Shown piece after piece: positions 26,933 to 35,716 of a stretch of 64,000 nt of DNA. Positions within the stretch are counted from its first letter, which is position 1; each line of letters begins with the position of its first letter. The position numbers and the translations under genes are program-made. Location: contig NZ_OBMI01000001.1 of assembly GCF_900199185.1 (NCBI RefSeq), forward strand, positions 124,001 through 188,000, in the 5' to 3' direction. The stretch comes from Sphingomonas guangdongensis. GTDB taxonomy: Bacteria > Pseudomonadota > Alphaproteobacteria > Sphingomonadales > Sphingomonadaceae. The notes beneath the pieces are model-generated. The model saw only the letters and a program-made list of their open reading frames with translations, did not search any database and had not been told where the DNA came from.

Positions 26933-27868
26933 TCAGCGCGCGGCGAGCGGCGTGATGCGGGGCGGCAGCTGGTTGTTGCGCACCGTCACGCGGTCGTGCG
27001 ACCAGTTCCCGACCAAGGTGGTGCTGTGCTTGAACGCGGGCGCCAGCCACGCGCGATTGTTCTCCACTACCAGGCCGGCGGACGAGTTGTCCTGCCCCTC
27101 CGGCGCGACGCTGATCATGGTCGAGTAATTGTCCTTGTTCGGCCCCTGCACGAAGCTGTTGCCGGCGATCCGGCCGCTTGCACCGTTCGACAGGTCGATC
27201 ATGTAGTTGGTGTGGCTGCCCTGGCTGTCGTCGAAGCTGTTGTCGATGATCTCGACGCGGGGTGCGCGGCTCTTGAGGTAGTGCCCGCCGGTGCCGCGCT
27301 CGAAGCGCGAGCGGGTGACCTTCAGCGTGCCATAGTCGCCGATGTAGATGCCGTGCGCGCCCTCGCCGGTCGGGTCCTTGCCGAGCCCGGCAAAGGTCGA
27401 GCGATCGACGGTGATGACGCCGTTCGGATCGCTGGCGGAGAGGATGCCACACTGGTTGTCGAGGAACATGGCGTTCGCGACCTCCAGATTGCCCTTCTCG
27501 ATCCGGATGCCAGCACCATTCCCGTCGCTCACCAGATTGTTCATGAAGACGAGGCCGTCGACCCGCGCGCCGGCACCGCGCAGCACCAGCGTCGCCTTGT
27601 CCTCGCACACCGCACGGTCGAAGATCGCGGTGCCGGCCTCCGCCGCGACGAAGGTGATGCGCCCGGCCTCCTGCACTGCGCAGTCGCGATACCGCCCGGG
27701 CGCGATCCGGATCGTCCCCCGCCCGCTGCCGATCGCCGCCACCGCCTGGTCGAGCCGGCCGTACGCCTGTCCCGTCTCCACCACCGTGAACGGTGGCGCG
27801 CGGCGCTGCGGGTTCGCCGGGCTGGCAATGGCGAGCAGGGCAAGCGAGGCGGCGGCGAGGCGGTACAT
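26933..27868 (-). CDS. Exported right-handed beta-helix protein
   Basis: 311 residues. A signal peptide (MYRLAAASLALLAIASPANP) is followed by regularly spaced hydrophobic-polar coils: GTIRIAPGRYRDCAV, ITFVAAEAGTAIFDRAV, LVLRGAGARVDGLVFMNN, GIRIEKGNLEVANAMFLDNQCGI and so on. Asn ladders and G-x-x-I/V periodicity are those of pectate-lyase-like parallel beta-helices. It may be a polysaccharide lyase or epimerase acting on the glycan of the neighbouring cluster; no catalytic triad is certain. The start at 27868 has AGGATG upstream. It ends 2 nt from the convergent AsnB-like gene. Confidence 0.8.
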   Translation of the reverse strand: MYRLAAASLALLAIASPANPQRRAPPFTVVETGQAYGRLDQAVAAIGSGRGTIRIAPGRYRDCAVQEAGRITFVAAEAGTAIFDRAVCEDKATLVLRGAGARVDGLVFMNNLVSDGNGAGIRIEKGNLEVANAMFLDNQCGILSASDPNGVITVDRSTFAGLGKDPTGEGAHGIYIGDYGTLKVTRSRFERGTGGHYLKSRAPRVEIIDNSFDDSQGSHTNYMIDLSNGASGRIAGNSFVQGPNKDNYSTMISVAPEGQDNSSAGLVVENNRAWLAPAFKHSTTLVGNWSHDRVTVRNNQLPPRITPLAAR

Positions 27869-27948
27869 GCGCGGGCATCCTGTGAGGTGAGGCACCCTTC
27901 TCATATCAGAGCGCGACCCGCCCCCGCACCCGCGAAGGTCGGCCCGAA

Positions 27949-29022
27949 GTGAGACAGGTGGCGGAGCTCCGTTCGCTCACCGGCGCGCGCGGCGTGGCCG
28001 CGTGGTTGGTCGTGCTGTTCCACATCCGCCTGGCGTTGCCCGAGCTGCCACACCGGGCGAAAGCGGTGATCGCGCACGGCTACCTCGCGGTCGACTTCTT
28101 CTTTCTGCTGTCCGGCTTCGTGATCTGGCTCGCCTGGGACGGGCGATTGCGAGAGGGCGGCTGGGCGGCGGTCCCGGCCTTTCTCCAGAAGCGGATCGCG
28201 CGCATCTGGCCGCTCCACGCGGTGATCCTGGCGGGTGCCGCCGCGCTGGTCGCCGGGCTCGCGATGACCGGCCGGCACGATCCCCGTGCCTTCCCGGTCG
28301 AAGAGTTTCCCTTGCACCTGCTGCTGCTGCAGAACTGGGGATGGACGGCGGCGCTCAGCTGGAATCACCCGGCCTGGTCGATCAGCGTGGAGTGGGCGGC
28401 CTACCTGCTGTTCCCGCTGCTGGTGCACGCGATCGACTGGCGCACGCTGCCGAGCGCGGTGATCGTGGCGGCGGTGGGGGCGCTGTTCCTGCTGCTCGCC
28501 AGCGTGTTCGCGGCGGCCGGCGCGACCAGCCTTGGCGCCGATGTACCGAGACTCGGCCTGGTGCGGTGCCTGGTGGAGTTCAGCGCGGGCGGGGCGATTG
28601 GTGCGCTGTGGTGGCGATGGCGTGATCGGCCCGGGCTGGCGATCGGCATGGCCGTCATCGCGGCCGCACTGCTGACCAGCCCGCTCCCGGAGCCACTCCG
28701 CGTGCCCCCCGCCCTTGCCGCCCTCCTGCTCGGGCTGGCGCTCGCCGGCGATGCCCGCAACCCGCTCGGGTGGCGGCCGCTCCATTATCTCGGGGAGGTC
28801 AGTTACGCGACCTACCTCTCCCACTACCTCCTGTGGTTCGCGTGGAAGCTGGCGTTCGTCACAAACCCGCGCGCTGTGCCGGCGGCTGTGATAGCGAGCT
28901 ATTTGCTAGCGGTGCTGGCGAGCTCGGTGGCGCTGTACCATCTGGTCGAGCGGCCGGCGCAGCGGTTGGTGAACGGGTGGCGCCTACGTCCACTTAAACC
29001 GTTCGCGCTGAGTAGAGACTGA
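27949..29022 (+). CDS. Acyltransferase 3 family membrane protein
   Basis: 357 residues with about ten membrane segments. The N-terminal signature LRSLTGARGVAAWLVVLFHI carries the family R-x10-H pattern, followed by HGYLAVDFFFLLSGFVI and RIARIWPLHAV, all characteristic of acyltransferase-3 enzymes that O-acetylate surface glycans. The GTG at 27949 is used; a GTG at 27958 is an equally possible start. It is divergent from the beta-helix gene, 80 nt away. It probably modifies the polysaccharide of this cluster (inference). Confidence 0.9.
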   Translation: MRQVAELRSLTGARGVAAWLVVLFHIRLALPELPHRAKAVIAHGYLAVDFFFLLSGFVIWLAWDGRLREGGWAAVPAFLQKRIARIWPLHAVILAGAAALVAGLAMTGRHDPRAFPVEEFPLHLLLLQNWGWTAALSWNHPAWSISVEWAAYLLFPLLVHAIDWRTLPSAVIVAAVGALFLLLASVFAAAGATSLGADVPRLGLVRCLVEFSAGGAIGALWWRWRDRPGLAIGMAVIAAALLTSPLPEPLRVPPALAALLLGLALAGDARNPLGWRPLHYLGEVSYATYLSHYLLWFAWKLAFVTNPRAVPAAVIASYLLAVLASSVALYHLVERPAQRLVNGWRLRPLKPFALSRD

Positions 29023-29123
29023 GTAGCTGCGGAGCAGCGTATCGAAGGCTCGTATCGAAGCGCGCTTGTAGCCCGCGACAGCCCTTCGATACGCGCCTTC
29101 GCCTACGCTCAGTCGCTACTCAG
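29019..29123. repeat. Long inverted repeat, second repeat family
   Basis: The left arm (29019-29048: ctgagtagctgcggagcagc, then gtatcgaagg) and the right arm (29083-29123: ccttcgatacgc ... gctcagtcgctactcag) are imperfect complements about 30-40 bp long, with a central part that repeats the gtatcgaag core. The acyltransferase stop codon lies at the start of the left arm. The sequence is unlike the gtcacccc family. No open reading frame is inside, so it looks like a small non-autonomous or REP-type element. Confidence 0.65.
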
Positions 29124-29138
29124 GACGGACGGGAGAGA

Positions 29139-29168
29139 GCCGTGCTCCCGCGCCGGCGGGAGCACGGC
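29139..29168 (-). terminator. Perfect 13-bp hairpin downstream of the PfpI gene
   Basis: gccgtgctcccgc (29139-29151) and its exact complement (29156-29168) form a 13-bp stem with a 4-nt loop, 5 nt beyond the stop codon of the PfpI-like gene on the minus strand. No T-run follows, as is common in very GC-rich genomes, so it is a likely but unproven terminator. Confidence 0.6.
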
Positions 29169-29173
29169 CGACC

Positions 29174-29719
29174 TCAGGCGTCGACGCTTGCCAGCGCCTC
29201 GATGATCGCGCGGTTGAAGGCGGGGATGTCGTCGGGCTTGCGGCTGGTGATCAGGTTGCCGTCGACCACAACCTCCTCATCGACCACCTCGGCCCCGGCG
29301 TTGGCAAGGTCGGTGCGGATCGATGGCCACGATGTCAGCGTGCGGCCGTCAACCACGTCCGCCTCCGCCAGCAGCCACGGCCCGTGGCAGATAGCGGCGA
29401 CGATCTTCCCGTCGTCCATGAACTCGCCCGCGATCTCGACCGCGCGGTCGTTGGTGCGCAGCGTGTCGGGGTTGGCGACCCCGCCCGGCAGCAGCAGCGC
29501 GTCGTAGTCGGCGCTCGCCACCTCATCGACGGTCAGGTCGGGCGTGATCGTGTCGCCCTTCTCGTCCTTTTCCATGCCCTGGATCGGATCGGTCTTGAGG
29601 CTGGCGAGCGTCACCTGCGCGCCCGCATCAATCAGCGCTTGGCGCGGCTGGAACAGCTCCGACTGTTCAAAGCCGTCGGTGGCGAGGATCAGGACGTGCG
29701 TATCCTTGAGGTCGGGCAT
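29174..29719 (-). CDS. DJ-1/PfpI family protein
   Basis: 181 residues of the DJ-1/PfpI superfamily (PfpI/YhbO branch). The strand HVLILATDGFEQSELFQPR carries the conserved Glu. LLLPGGVANPDTLRTND and the nucleophile elbow AAICHGPWLLAEADVV with the reactive Cys follow, completing the family triad region. These proteins act as stress-linked deglycases, chaperones or hydrolases; the exact reaction is debated in the family. It is monocistronic, with its own terminator hairpin. Confidence 0.93.
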   Translation of the reverse strand: MPDLKDTHVLILATDGFEQSELFQPRQALIDAGAQVTLASLKTDPIQGMEKDEKGDTITPDLTVDEVASADYDALLLPGGVANPDTLRTNDRAVEIAGEFMDDGKIVAAICHGPWLLAEADVVDGRTLTSWPSIRTDLANAGAEVVDEEVVVDGNLITSRKPDDIPAFNRAIIEALASVDA

Positions 29720-29836
29720 GGCCGGTACTCCGAAAGGTGAGGGGTTCGCCGGTCACAACCCCCGGGGTCGGCGGGGCGTTCCGGAACGGATCGATAAGCG
29801 GAGCATTGCTAGCGGTATGACGACGAGAGGATCGCG

Positions 29837-30838
29837 GTGGCGAACATAGTCTATTCGGATGGCAGCGAACCCGGGATCACCCGACGCAAGATCCGGGACA
29901 AATGGGGGTACTTCGACGCGGCCGGCGAACGCATTACCGAACGCGACGAGATCGATCGGCTGAACGCGATCGGCCTGCCTCCTGCCTACCGCGACGCCTG
30001 GTTCTGCCCCGACCCGAACGGCCACATTCAGGCGGTCGGCTGGGACGAGAAGGGGCGCAAGCAGTACCGCTACCACACCGAGTTCCGCGCCGCGCAGGAG
30101 GCCGCGAAATACGAGGGCTGCTCCGGCTTCGGCGCCAAGCTGCCGCTCCTGCGCAAGCAGGTGGAAAAGGACCTGCGCCATCCCGGGCTCAGCAGGGCGC
30201 GCGCCGTCGCCGCTGTCGTCCGCCTGCTCGACATCGCGCGTGTCCGCGTCGGCAACGAGGCCTACGCCCAGGCCAACAAGAGCTTCGGCGCGACCACGCT
30301 CAGAAAGCGCCACGCCGAGCTGAAGGGATCGACGCTCCGGCTCCAATTCAAGGCCAAGTCGGGCAAGCTGCGCCAGCTGACCATCACCGACAAGTCGCTC
30401 AGCCGCTTCGTCAAACGCGTCAACGACCTGCCCGGCCAGCACCTGTTCCGCTGGGTCGACAAGGCGGGTGAGACGCACCCGGTCACCTCCAGCGACGTCA
30501 ACGAGTACATCAAGGCGGCGATGAAGGACGATTACACCGCCAAGCATTTCCGCACTTGGGGCGCGAGCGTGATCGCGTTCGAGACGATCGTGTGCGCCGA
30601 ACACGACATCGGGCTCAAGACGCTGCTCGAGCCGGTCGTCGCGGCGCTCGGCAACACGCCCGCGATCGCGCGCAAGAGCTATGTCCACCCGAGCCTGATC
30701 GAGCTGGTGAAGACGGGCGACCAAGCGCAGCTGCGCGCCGTCAAGCTGCCTCGCAGCCTGCCCTACCTCACCCGCTACGAGCGCGGGCTGCTCGCCTGGC
30801 TCGACGGCGGCAGCGGGGCACAGGCGCTGGCGGCCTAG
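29837..30838 (+). CDS. DNA topoisomerase IB (poxvirus-like)
   Basis: 333 residues, the size of bacterial type IB topoisomerases, which relax supercoils through a 3'-phosphotyrosine link. GITRRKIRDKWGYFD and PPAYRDAWFCPDPNGHIQAVGWDEKGRKQYRYH make up the N-terminal domain. The catalytic core has ARVRVGNEAYA, the Lys-containing beta-hairpin (FKAKSGKLRQL) and the nucleophile tyrosine in ARKSYVHP. The GTG start follows a gagagga site. It is a stand-alone gene, often linked to environmental stress survival in proteobacteria. Confidence 0.95.
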   Translation: MANIVYSDGSEPGITRRKIRDKWGYFDAAGERITERDEIDRLNAIGLPPAYRDAWFCPDPNGHIQAVGWDEKGRKQYRYHTEFRAAQEAAKYEGCSGFGAKLPLLRKQVEKDLRHPGLSRARAVAAVVRLLDIARVRVGNEAYAQANKSFGATTLRKRHAELKGSTLRLQFKAKSGKLRQLTITDKSLSRFVKRVNDLPGQHLFRWVDKAGETHPVTSSDVNEYIKAAMKDDYTAKHFRTWGASVIAFETIVCAEHDIGLKTLLEPVVAALGNTPAIARKSYVHPSLIELVKTGDQAQLRAVKLPRSLPYLTRYERGLLAWLDGGSGAQALAA

Positions 30839-30857
30839 CCGCTTCCGGCCCCCCTTC

Positions 30858-30938
30858 GTCACCCCGGCCTTGAGCCGGGGTCCCGCTTTCTGCCAGTCTT
30901 GGAAAGAAGCGGAACTCCGGATCAAGTCCGGGGTGACG
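30858..30938. repeat. Composite hairpin repeat, gtcacccc family
   Basis: The left half cgtcaccccggc..gccggggt (to 30881) and the right half actccggatcaagtccgggg to gtgacg (30914-30938) each form a hairpin, and the outer ends cgtcaccccgg and ccggggtgacg can also pair over about 11 bp. It lies between two genes on the same strand, 28 nt before the MscS gene start. Confidence 0.75.
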
Positions 30939-30965
30939 CAAGAGTAAAGCCGTTTGGAAGTCTGT

Positions 30966-32168
30966 TTGAGCAACACCACCAACACCGCCGCCCCCGCCCG
31001 CCTGATCACCGGTGACGACATTGCGGCGCATGTGACCGCGCTCACCCGCGACAGCGTGTCGTGGCTCCAGGCGCACTGGCTCCAGATCCTGATCGCGGCC
31101 GGCATCGCCGCGGTGATCGTCATCGGGCTGATGACGCTGCGGCGCTACGCGGAGAAGCTGTGCGACCGCCCGCAATTCCTGGGCGGCTGGGGGCGGATCG
31201 TCGGCCGTGCGGCGGCGCGGACGCACAGTTTCTTCATCGTCATGGTCGCGGCGCGGCTCGTGTCCGGTTACGCCGTCCCGCCGCCCGCGGTCGCGACCAC
31301 CATCGTCTTCCTGTTCACGGTCGCCGCCGTCTTCCAGGCGGCGATCTGGGCGCGCGAGCTGATCCTCGGGTTCGTTGAGCATCGCACCGCCGGATCGGAG
31401 CACGCCGCACTCGGCAGCGCGTTCGGGCTCATCCGCCTGCTCGTCACCTTTGCGCTGTTCGCGATCGCGTTCATCGTCGTGCTCGACAATCTGGGTGTCA
31501 ACGTGACCGGCCTAGTCGCGGGTCTGGGCGTCGGCGGCATCGCGATCGGCCTGGCGGCGCAGGGTATCTTCGCCGACCTGTTCGCCGCCCTCGCGATCAT
31601 CTTCGACCGGCCGTTCCGCAAGGGCGACAAGATCAGCTACGACCAGACGAGCGGCGTCATCGAAGAGATCGGGCTGAAGTCGACCCGCATCCGCTCGTTC
31701 GACGGCGAGAAGCGGATCATCGCCAACAAGAACCTGCTCGACAAGGAAATCCAGAACACCTCCGACAAGGAACACACCCGCATCAAGCTGGTGATCGGCG
31801 TGGCGTACGAGACCCCGCCCGACAAGCTGCGCGCCATGCCGGACATGCTGACCGGCATCGTCGAGGTGGCTGGTGCCACGGTCGCGCGCGCGAGCTTCGA
31901 GAGCTTCGGGGCGAGCTCGATCGACTTCTTCCTGTGGTTCGACGTCCCCGGCGATGACTGGCCCGCTGCGCACAAGGCGCGCGACGCGATCATGATCGGC
32001 ATTGTCGAGCGCTTCGCGGCAGAGGGGATCGTGATCCCGTATCCCACGCAGACCACCTACACGGCTGCGCCCGACGGGCACCTCGTCATGCCATACGCGG
32101 AGGTGCAGCCGGTGCATGAGGTGGCGCGGCAGGCGGGCCTTGGCGACGCGAAATTACAGGACAGCTAG
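30966..32168 (+). CDS. MscS-family mechanosensitive ion channel
   Basis: 400 residues. The TTG at 30966 lies 5 nt after GGAAG and gives MSNTTNTAAPARL. Four membrane segments are predicted (about residues 38-58, 80-98, 108-125 and 155-175). They are followed by the pore-lining helix GLVAGLGVGGIAIGLAAQGIFADLFAALAIIFDRPFRKGD, in which Gly and Ala alternate as in MscS TM3. The beta domain (VIEEIGLKSTRIRSFDGEKRIIANKNLLDKEIQN) and the C-terminal alpha/beta cap complete the family. It opens on hypo-osmotic shock to release solutes. The overall layout is close to the YnaI/MscS medium-size class. Confidence 0.93.
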   Translation: MSNTTNTAAPARLITGDDIAAHVTALTRDSVSWLQAHWLQILIAAGIAAVIVIGLMTLRRYAEKLCDRPQFLGGWGRIVGRAAARTHSFFIVMVAARLVSGYAVPPPAVATTIVFLFTVAAVFQAAIWARELILGFVEHRTAGSEHAALGSAFGLIRLLVTFALFAIAFIVVLDNLGVNVTGLVAGLGVGGIAIGLAAQGIFADLFAALAIIFDRPFRKGDKISYDQTSGVIEEIGLKSTRIRSFDGEKRIIANKNLLDKEIQNTSDKEHTRIKLVIGVAYETPPDKLRAMPDMLTGIVEVAGATVARASFESFGASSIDFFLWFDVPGDDWPAAHKARDAIMIGIVERFAAEGIVIPYPTQTTYTAAPDGHLVMPYAEVQPVHEVARQAGLGDAKLQDS

Positions 32169-32173
32169 CAGTA

Positions 32174-32205
32174 CAATGTCCGCTTTTGGTGGTTAGCGGA
32201 CATTG
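32174..32205. terminator. Bidirectional hairpin between MscS and lipoprotein genes
   Basis: caatgtccgc (32174-32183) and gcggacattg (32196-32205) are perfect 10-bp complements around a 12-nt loop. The right arm also encodes the last codons and the stop of the minus-strand lipoprotein. It lies between two convergent genes and fits a shared terminator. Confidence 0.6.
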
Positions 32206-32576
32206 CGGCAGGTAGGGGCTGCGGCGGAAAGGGCTTCCGTCAAGCGTGTGAGCATCCTTTCGCCCGCCACGACGGTCGAGCCATTCTTAGACGCCACGTA
32301 CAGGCGAAACTCATAGTTCGCCTTGCCCGTCCAGTTGATCGCCTCAACCTCAAACTTCCCGCTAATCAGCCGAAATGCGATGACGTCGTTCGCTTGATTG
32401 TGACCGAAGTGAAAGTTCATTCCCGTCCGACGAGCCGCTACTTGCATTCGGCAAATTACTTCTTTCGGCGATCCGGGGATGGCGACTTCTCTTGTTTGAA
32501 CGGGAAGTTCGGTTTTTGGGGCACAGCCCAACAGCAACGCCGTCGAAACCGCGATCACGTTCAATGAGGCTCCCAT
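32193..32576 (-). CDS. Small lipoprotein of atypical base composition
   Basis: 127 residues. MGASLNVIAVSTALLLGC is a lipoprotein signal (lipobox LLLGC); the mature part (PKTELPVQTREVAIPGSPKEV ...) has two more Cys (ICRMQVAA and APTCRNV). The coding sequence uses many codons ending in A or T (for example aat, gtt, tta, aaa), clearly less GC-rich than the surrounding genes, which suggests recent acquisition. A second 'agcggac' element follows its upstream edge. No family was recognised; the beta-rich mature part with one helix recalls small envelope proteins with a BON- or TATA-box-like fold, but this is speculation. Confidence 0.6.
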   Translation of the reverse strand: MGASLNVIAVSTALLLGCAPKTELPVQTREVAIPGSPKEVICRMQVAARRTGMNFHFGHNQANDVIAFRLISGKFEVEAINWTGKANYEFRLYVASKNGSTVVAGERMLTRLTEALSAAAPTCRNVR

Positions 32577-32640
32577 AAGCCCGCTTACAACAGGAACCGA
32601 AGGTCTGCTATTGCGCGAAAGCGGACGTTCAGCCGCTTAA

Positions 32641-35616
32641 CTAAACACCCCCTTCGTCCAAACTCAGCAGCGTTGCGTTGCCGCCGGCGCTGGTCGTGTC
32701 CACCGACACCGCCCGCTCGGCGCAGAAGCGCGGCAGGTAGTGCGGACCGCCCGCCTTCGGCCCCGTGCCCGACAGCCCCTCGCCGCCGAACGGCTGCGAT
32801 CCGACCACCGCACCGATCATCGATCGGTTGATGTAGAGGTTGCCGACGGCGGCCTCCGCCTCCGCCACATCGGCGGCGCGCGCGATGCGGCTGTGCAGCC
32901 CCATGGTCAGCCCGAAGCCCTTGGCGTTCACCCGCGCGATCGTCTCGGCGAGTTCGCCCGCCCGCCACGTCGCGACGTGGAGGACCGGCCCGAACCACTC
33001 CTGGCGCAGGTCGTCCAAGTGACGCAGGCGGATCAGCGTCGGCGGCACGAACCGACCCTCCGCCGGCACCGCGACCGTCTTGATCCACTGCGCCTCGACG
33101 CTCGCGCGGTAGCCCATCAGCCGCTCGTAAGCCGCATCGTCGATCACCGGACCGACGTCGGTGCGCGGATCGCGCACGTCGCCGACGCGCAGCAGGTCCA
33201 TCGCGCCGCCCAGCATCTCGATCAAGCCGTCCGCGATCTCCTCCTGCAGCAGCAGCAGACGCAGCGCCGAGCAGCGCTGCCCGGCCGAGCGATAGGCGCT
33301 GGTCAGCACGTCGGCGACGACCTGCTCCGGCAGCGCGGTCGAATCGACGATCATCGCGTTGATCCCGCCGGTTTCCGCGATCAGCGGCACGATCGGCCGC
33401 ATGTCGTCCGCCAGCAGGGTGCGCGCGATCCGCTTGGCGGTGCCGGTCGATCCGGTGAACGCGACGCCCGCGATCCGCGTGTCGGCGGTCAGGGCCGCAC
33501 CGACCTCCGGACCGCCGGGCGCCAGGATCAGCGCGTCGGCCGGAACGCCCGCCGCATGCCCCAGCCCGACCGCGCGCGCGGCGATGCCGGGCGTCTGCGG
33601 CGCGGGCTTCGCGACCACCGTGTTGCCGGTCACCAGTGCGGCGGCGCACTGGCCGAGGAAGATCGCGAGCGGGAAGTTCCACGGCGCGATCGTCACCCAT
33701 GTGCCGCGCCCGGTCAGCCGCATCTCGTTGCGCTCGCCCGTCGGACCCGGCAGCGTTATCGTCTGCAGGTCGATGCGTGCGCGCTGAGCGTAGTAGCGGC
33801 AGAAATCGGCGGCCTCGCGCACCTCGCCGACCGCATCGGCGAAGGACTTGTGCGCCTCCTTGACCGCATAGGCCATCAGCTCGATGCGGTGCTCCTCCAG
33901 CAGGTCGGCGAGTCGTTCCAGCACCTGCGCGCGATGCTCGACGTCGGTCCGGCTCCAATCGCCGAACGCCGCCTCCGCGCGCGCGATGAGCGGCGCGACG
34001 TCGCTTTCACCAAGCGCCAGCGTCCCGCGCCCGGTCAGCGGCACCGGCGATGCGTTCACCGCCTGCACCGTGCTGGCGAGCGTATCCTTGTCCTGCAGGT
34101 CGATGCCGGCGCTGTTCGCCCAGGCGCCGAACAGATCGCGTGGGCGTGGGATGGAGGGATGCCGCGCGCCACCGACCGCGGTGACCTTCTCGACCGGATC
34201 GGCGAGCAGCTCCTCGTCGGTCAGCCCCTCATCGGCGAGCTGGTGGACGAAGGAGGAGTTGGCGCCGTTCTCCAGTAGTCGACGCACCAGGTACGCCAGC
34301 AGGTCGCGGTGGCCGCCGACCGGCGCGTAGATGCGGGTGTGATAGCCTTCCTCCCGCACCAGCCGCTCGTACAACCCCTCGCCCATGCCGTGCAGGCGCT
34401 GGAACTCGAAGTCGCGGGACGCACCGGCCCAGTCGAGGATGGTCGCGACCGTCAGCGCGTTGTGGCTGGCGAACGCCGGGCGAATGTTCCGCGCGTCCAG
34501 CATGTCGCGGGCGCACGCCAGGTATGACACGTCCGTCGCCGACTTGCGGGTGAACAGCGGATAGTCGGGCAGCCCCTCGACCTGCGTCCGTTTGATCTCG
34601 CTGTCCCAATAGGCGCCCTTGACCAGCCGGACGTTCATCAGCCGCCCGCGGTCGTTCGCCCAGGCGATCACCGGTCGCGCGCGCTTGCCGTACGCCTGCA
34701 CCGCCATGCCGAAGCCGTCCCAGCCGGCGAGCGAGGAATCGGCGGCGACCGCGCCGATGATGTCCAGGCTCATCTCCAGCCGCTCGCTCTCCTCCGCATC
34801 GACGGTGAAGGGGATCCCGGCCGCCGCCGCCATCCGCGCGAGCTCCAGCGTCATCGCGGTCAGCTCGGGCACGCACGTGTCGTACTGTGTCACCTCGTAG
34901 CGTGGATGGAGGGCGGAGAGCTTGACGGAGATCGAGTGGCCGGCGGCCGCGTTCGCGCCGATCGCCCGGATCGCCCCTGCATAGGCATCGAAGTAGCGGC
35001 GCGCGTCGGTAGTGGTGCGCGCCGCCTCTCCCAGCATGTCAAAGCTCGCGGTGAAGCCACGGTTCTCCGATCGCTCCATGCGCCGGGACGCTTCCTCGAT
35101 GGTGCGGCCCATGACGAAGACCTCGCCCATCATCTTCATGGCGGCGCCCACCGCCTGGCGCACGAACGGCTCGCCCGCGCGGCTCATCAGCCGCTTCAGC
35201 GCGCCGCCGCCGTCCCCCACCAGCGCGCGGCCGACCACCAGGCCCCAGGTGGCGGAGTTGACCAGCAGCGAGTTGGAACGGCCGGCGTGGCTCTTCCAGT
35301 CGGCGTCACCCAGCTTGTCGGCGATCAGCAGGTCGGCCGTTTCCGGGTCCGGCACGCGCAGGAACGCCTCCGCCAGGCTTAGCAGCGCGACGCCCTCGCT
35401 GGAGTTGAGACGGTATTCCTGCAGGAACTGGTTGACCCAGCCCTTGGTCTGCGCAGCGCGCAGGTCGGCGATCAGCCCGGCGGCGTGCCCAACCACCCGC
35501 CCGCGCGACTCGGGGGTGAGCCGCGCCCGCTCAATCAGCGATTTTAGAACATCCGGTTCGCTCGCGCGGTGCAGCCGCTTCATTTCGGCACGGGCGGAAG
35601 TCGTAGCGTCAGTCAT
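32641..35616 (-). CDS. putA: Bifunctional proline dehydrogenase / P5C dehydrogenase
   Basis: 991 residues. It oxidises proline to glutamate in two steps. The N-terminal half is the FAD-dependent PRODH barrel, with DAEESERLEMSLDIIGA, VRLVKGAYWDSEIKR and the QRLHGMGEGLYERL region. The C-terminal half is the NAD-dependent aldehyde dehydrogenase, with APWNFPLAIFLGQCAAAL, FTGSTGTAKRI, the catalytic Glu in IAETGGINAM and the catalytic Cys in SAGQRCSALR. At this length it lacks the ribbon-helix-helix DNA-binding domain of the 1300-residue E. coli PutA, so it is an enzyme only. The ATG at 35616 is about 100 nt from the divergent MaoC gene. Confidence 0.96.
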   Translation of the reverse strand: MTDATTSARAEMKRLHRASEPDVLKSLIERARLTPESRGRVVGHAAGLIADLRAAQTKGWVNQFLQEYRLNSSEGVALLSLAEAFLRVPDPETADLLIADKLGDADWKSHAGRSNSLLVNSATWGLVVGRALVGDGGGALKRLMSRAGEPFVRQAVGAAMKMMGEVFVMGRTIEEASRRMERSENRGFTASFDMLGEAARTTTDARRYFDAYAGAIRAIGANAAAGHSISVKLSALHPRYEVTQYDTCVPELTAMTLELARMAAAAGIPFTVDAEESERLEMSLDIIGAVAADSSLAGWDGFGMAVQAYGKRARPVIAWANDRGRLMNVRLVKGAYWDSEIKRTQVEGLPDYPLFTRKSATDVSYLACARDMLDARNIRPAFASHNALTVATILDWAGASRDFEFQRLHGMGEGLYERLVREEGYHTRIYAPVGGHRDLLAYLVRRLLENGANSSFVHQLADEGLTDEELLADPVEKVTAVGGARHPSIPRPRDLFGAWANSAGIDLQDKDTLASTVQAVNASPVPLTGRGTLALGESDVAPLIARAEAAFGDWSRTDVEHRAQVLERLADLLEEHRIELMAYAVKEAHKSFADAVGEVREAADFCRYYAQRARIDLQTITLPGPTGERNEMRLTGRGTWVTIAPWNFPLAIFLGQCAAALVTGNTVVAKPAPQTPGIAARAVGLGHAAGVPADALILAPGGPEVGAALTADTRIAGVAFTGSTGTAKRIARTLLADDMRPIVPLIAETGGINAMIVDSTALPEQVVADVLTSAYRSAGQRCSALRLLLLQEEIADGLIEMLGGAMDLLRVGDVRDPRTDVGPVIDDAAYERLMGYRASVEAQWIKTVAVPAEGRFVPPTLIRLRHLDDLRQEWFGPVLHVATWRAGELAETIARVNAKGFGLTMGLHSRIARAADVAEAEAAVGNLYINRSMIGAVVGSQPFGGEGLSGTGPKAGGPHYLPRFCAERAVSVDTTSAGGNATLLSLDEGGV

Positions 35617-35716
35617 TGGTTTTCGTGTTCTCGGTTCGGGGCAGGCTTGCTTGCGCGCCGTTCGCCCGTCAAAGGAATGCCGCCCTATGCGACAAAGCGG
35701 GGGCGAGGGGAATGCC

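Noticed and set aside
29781..29836. GGAAC upstream of the topoisomerase IB gene as an EcfG promoter
   Set aside because: No CGTT-like -10 box lies 16-17 bp downstream.
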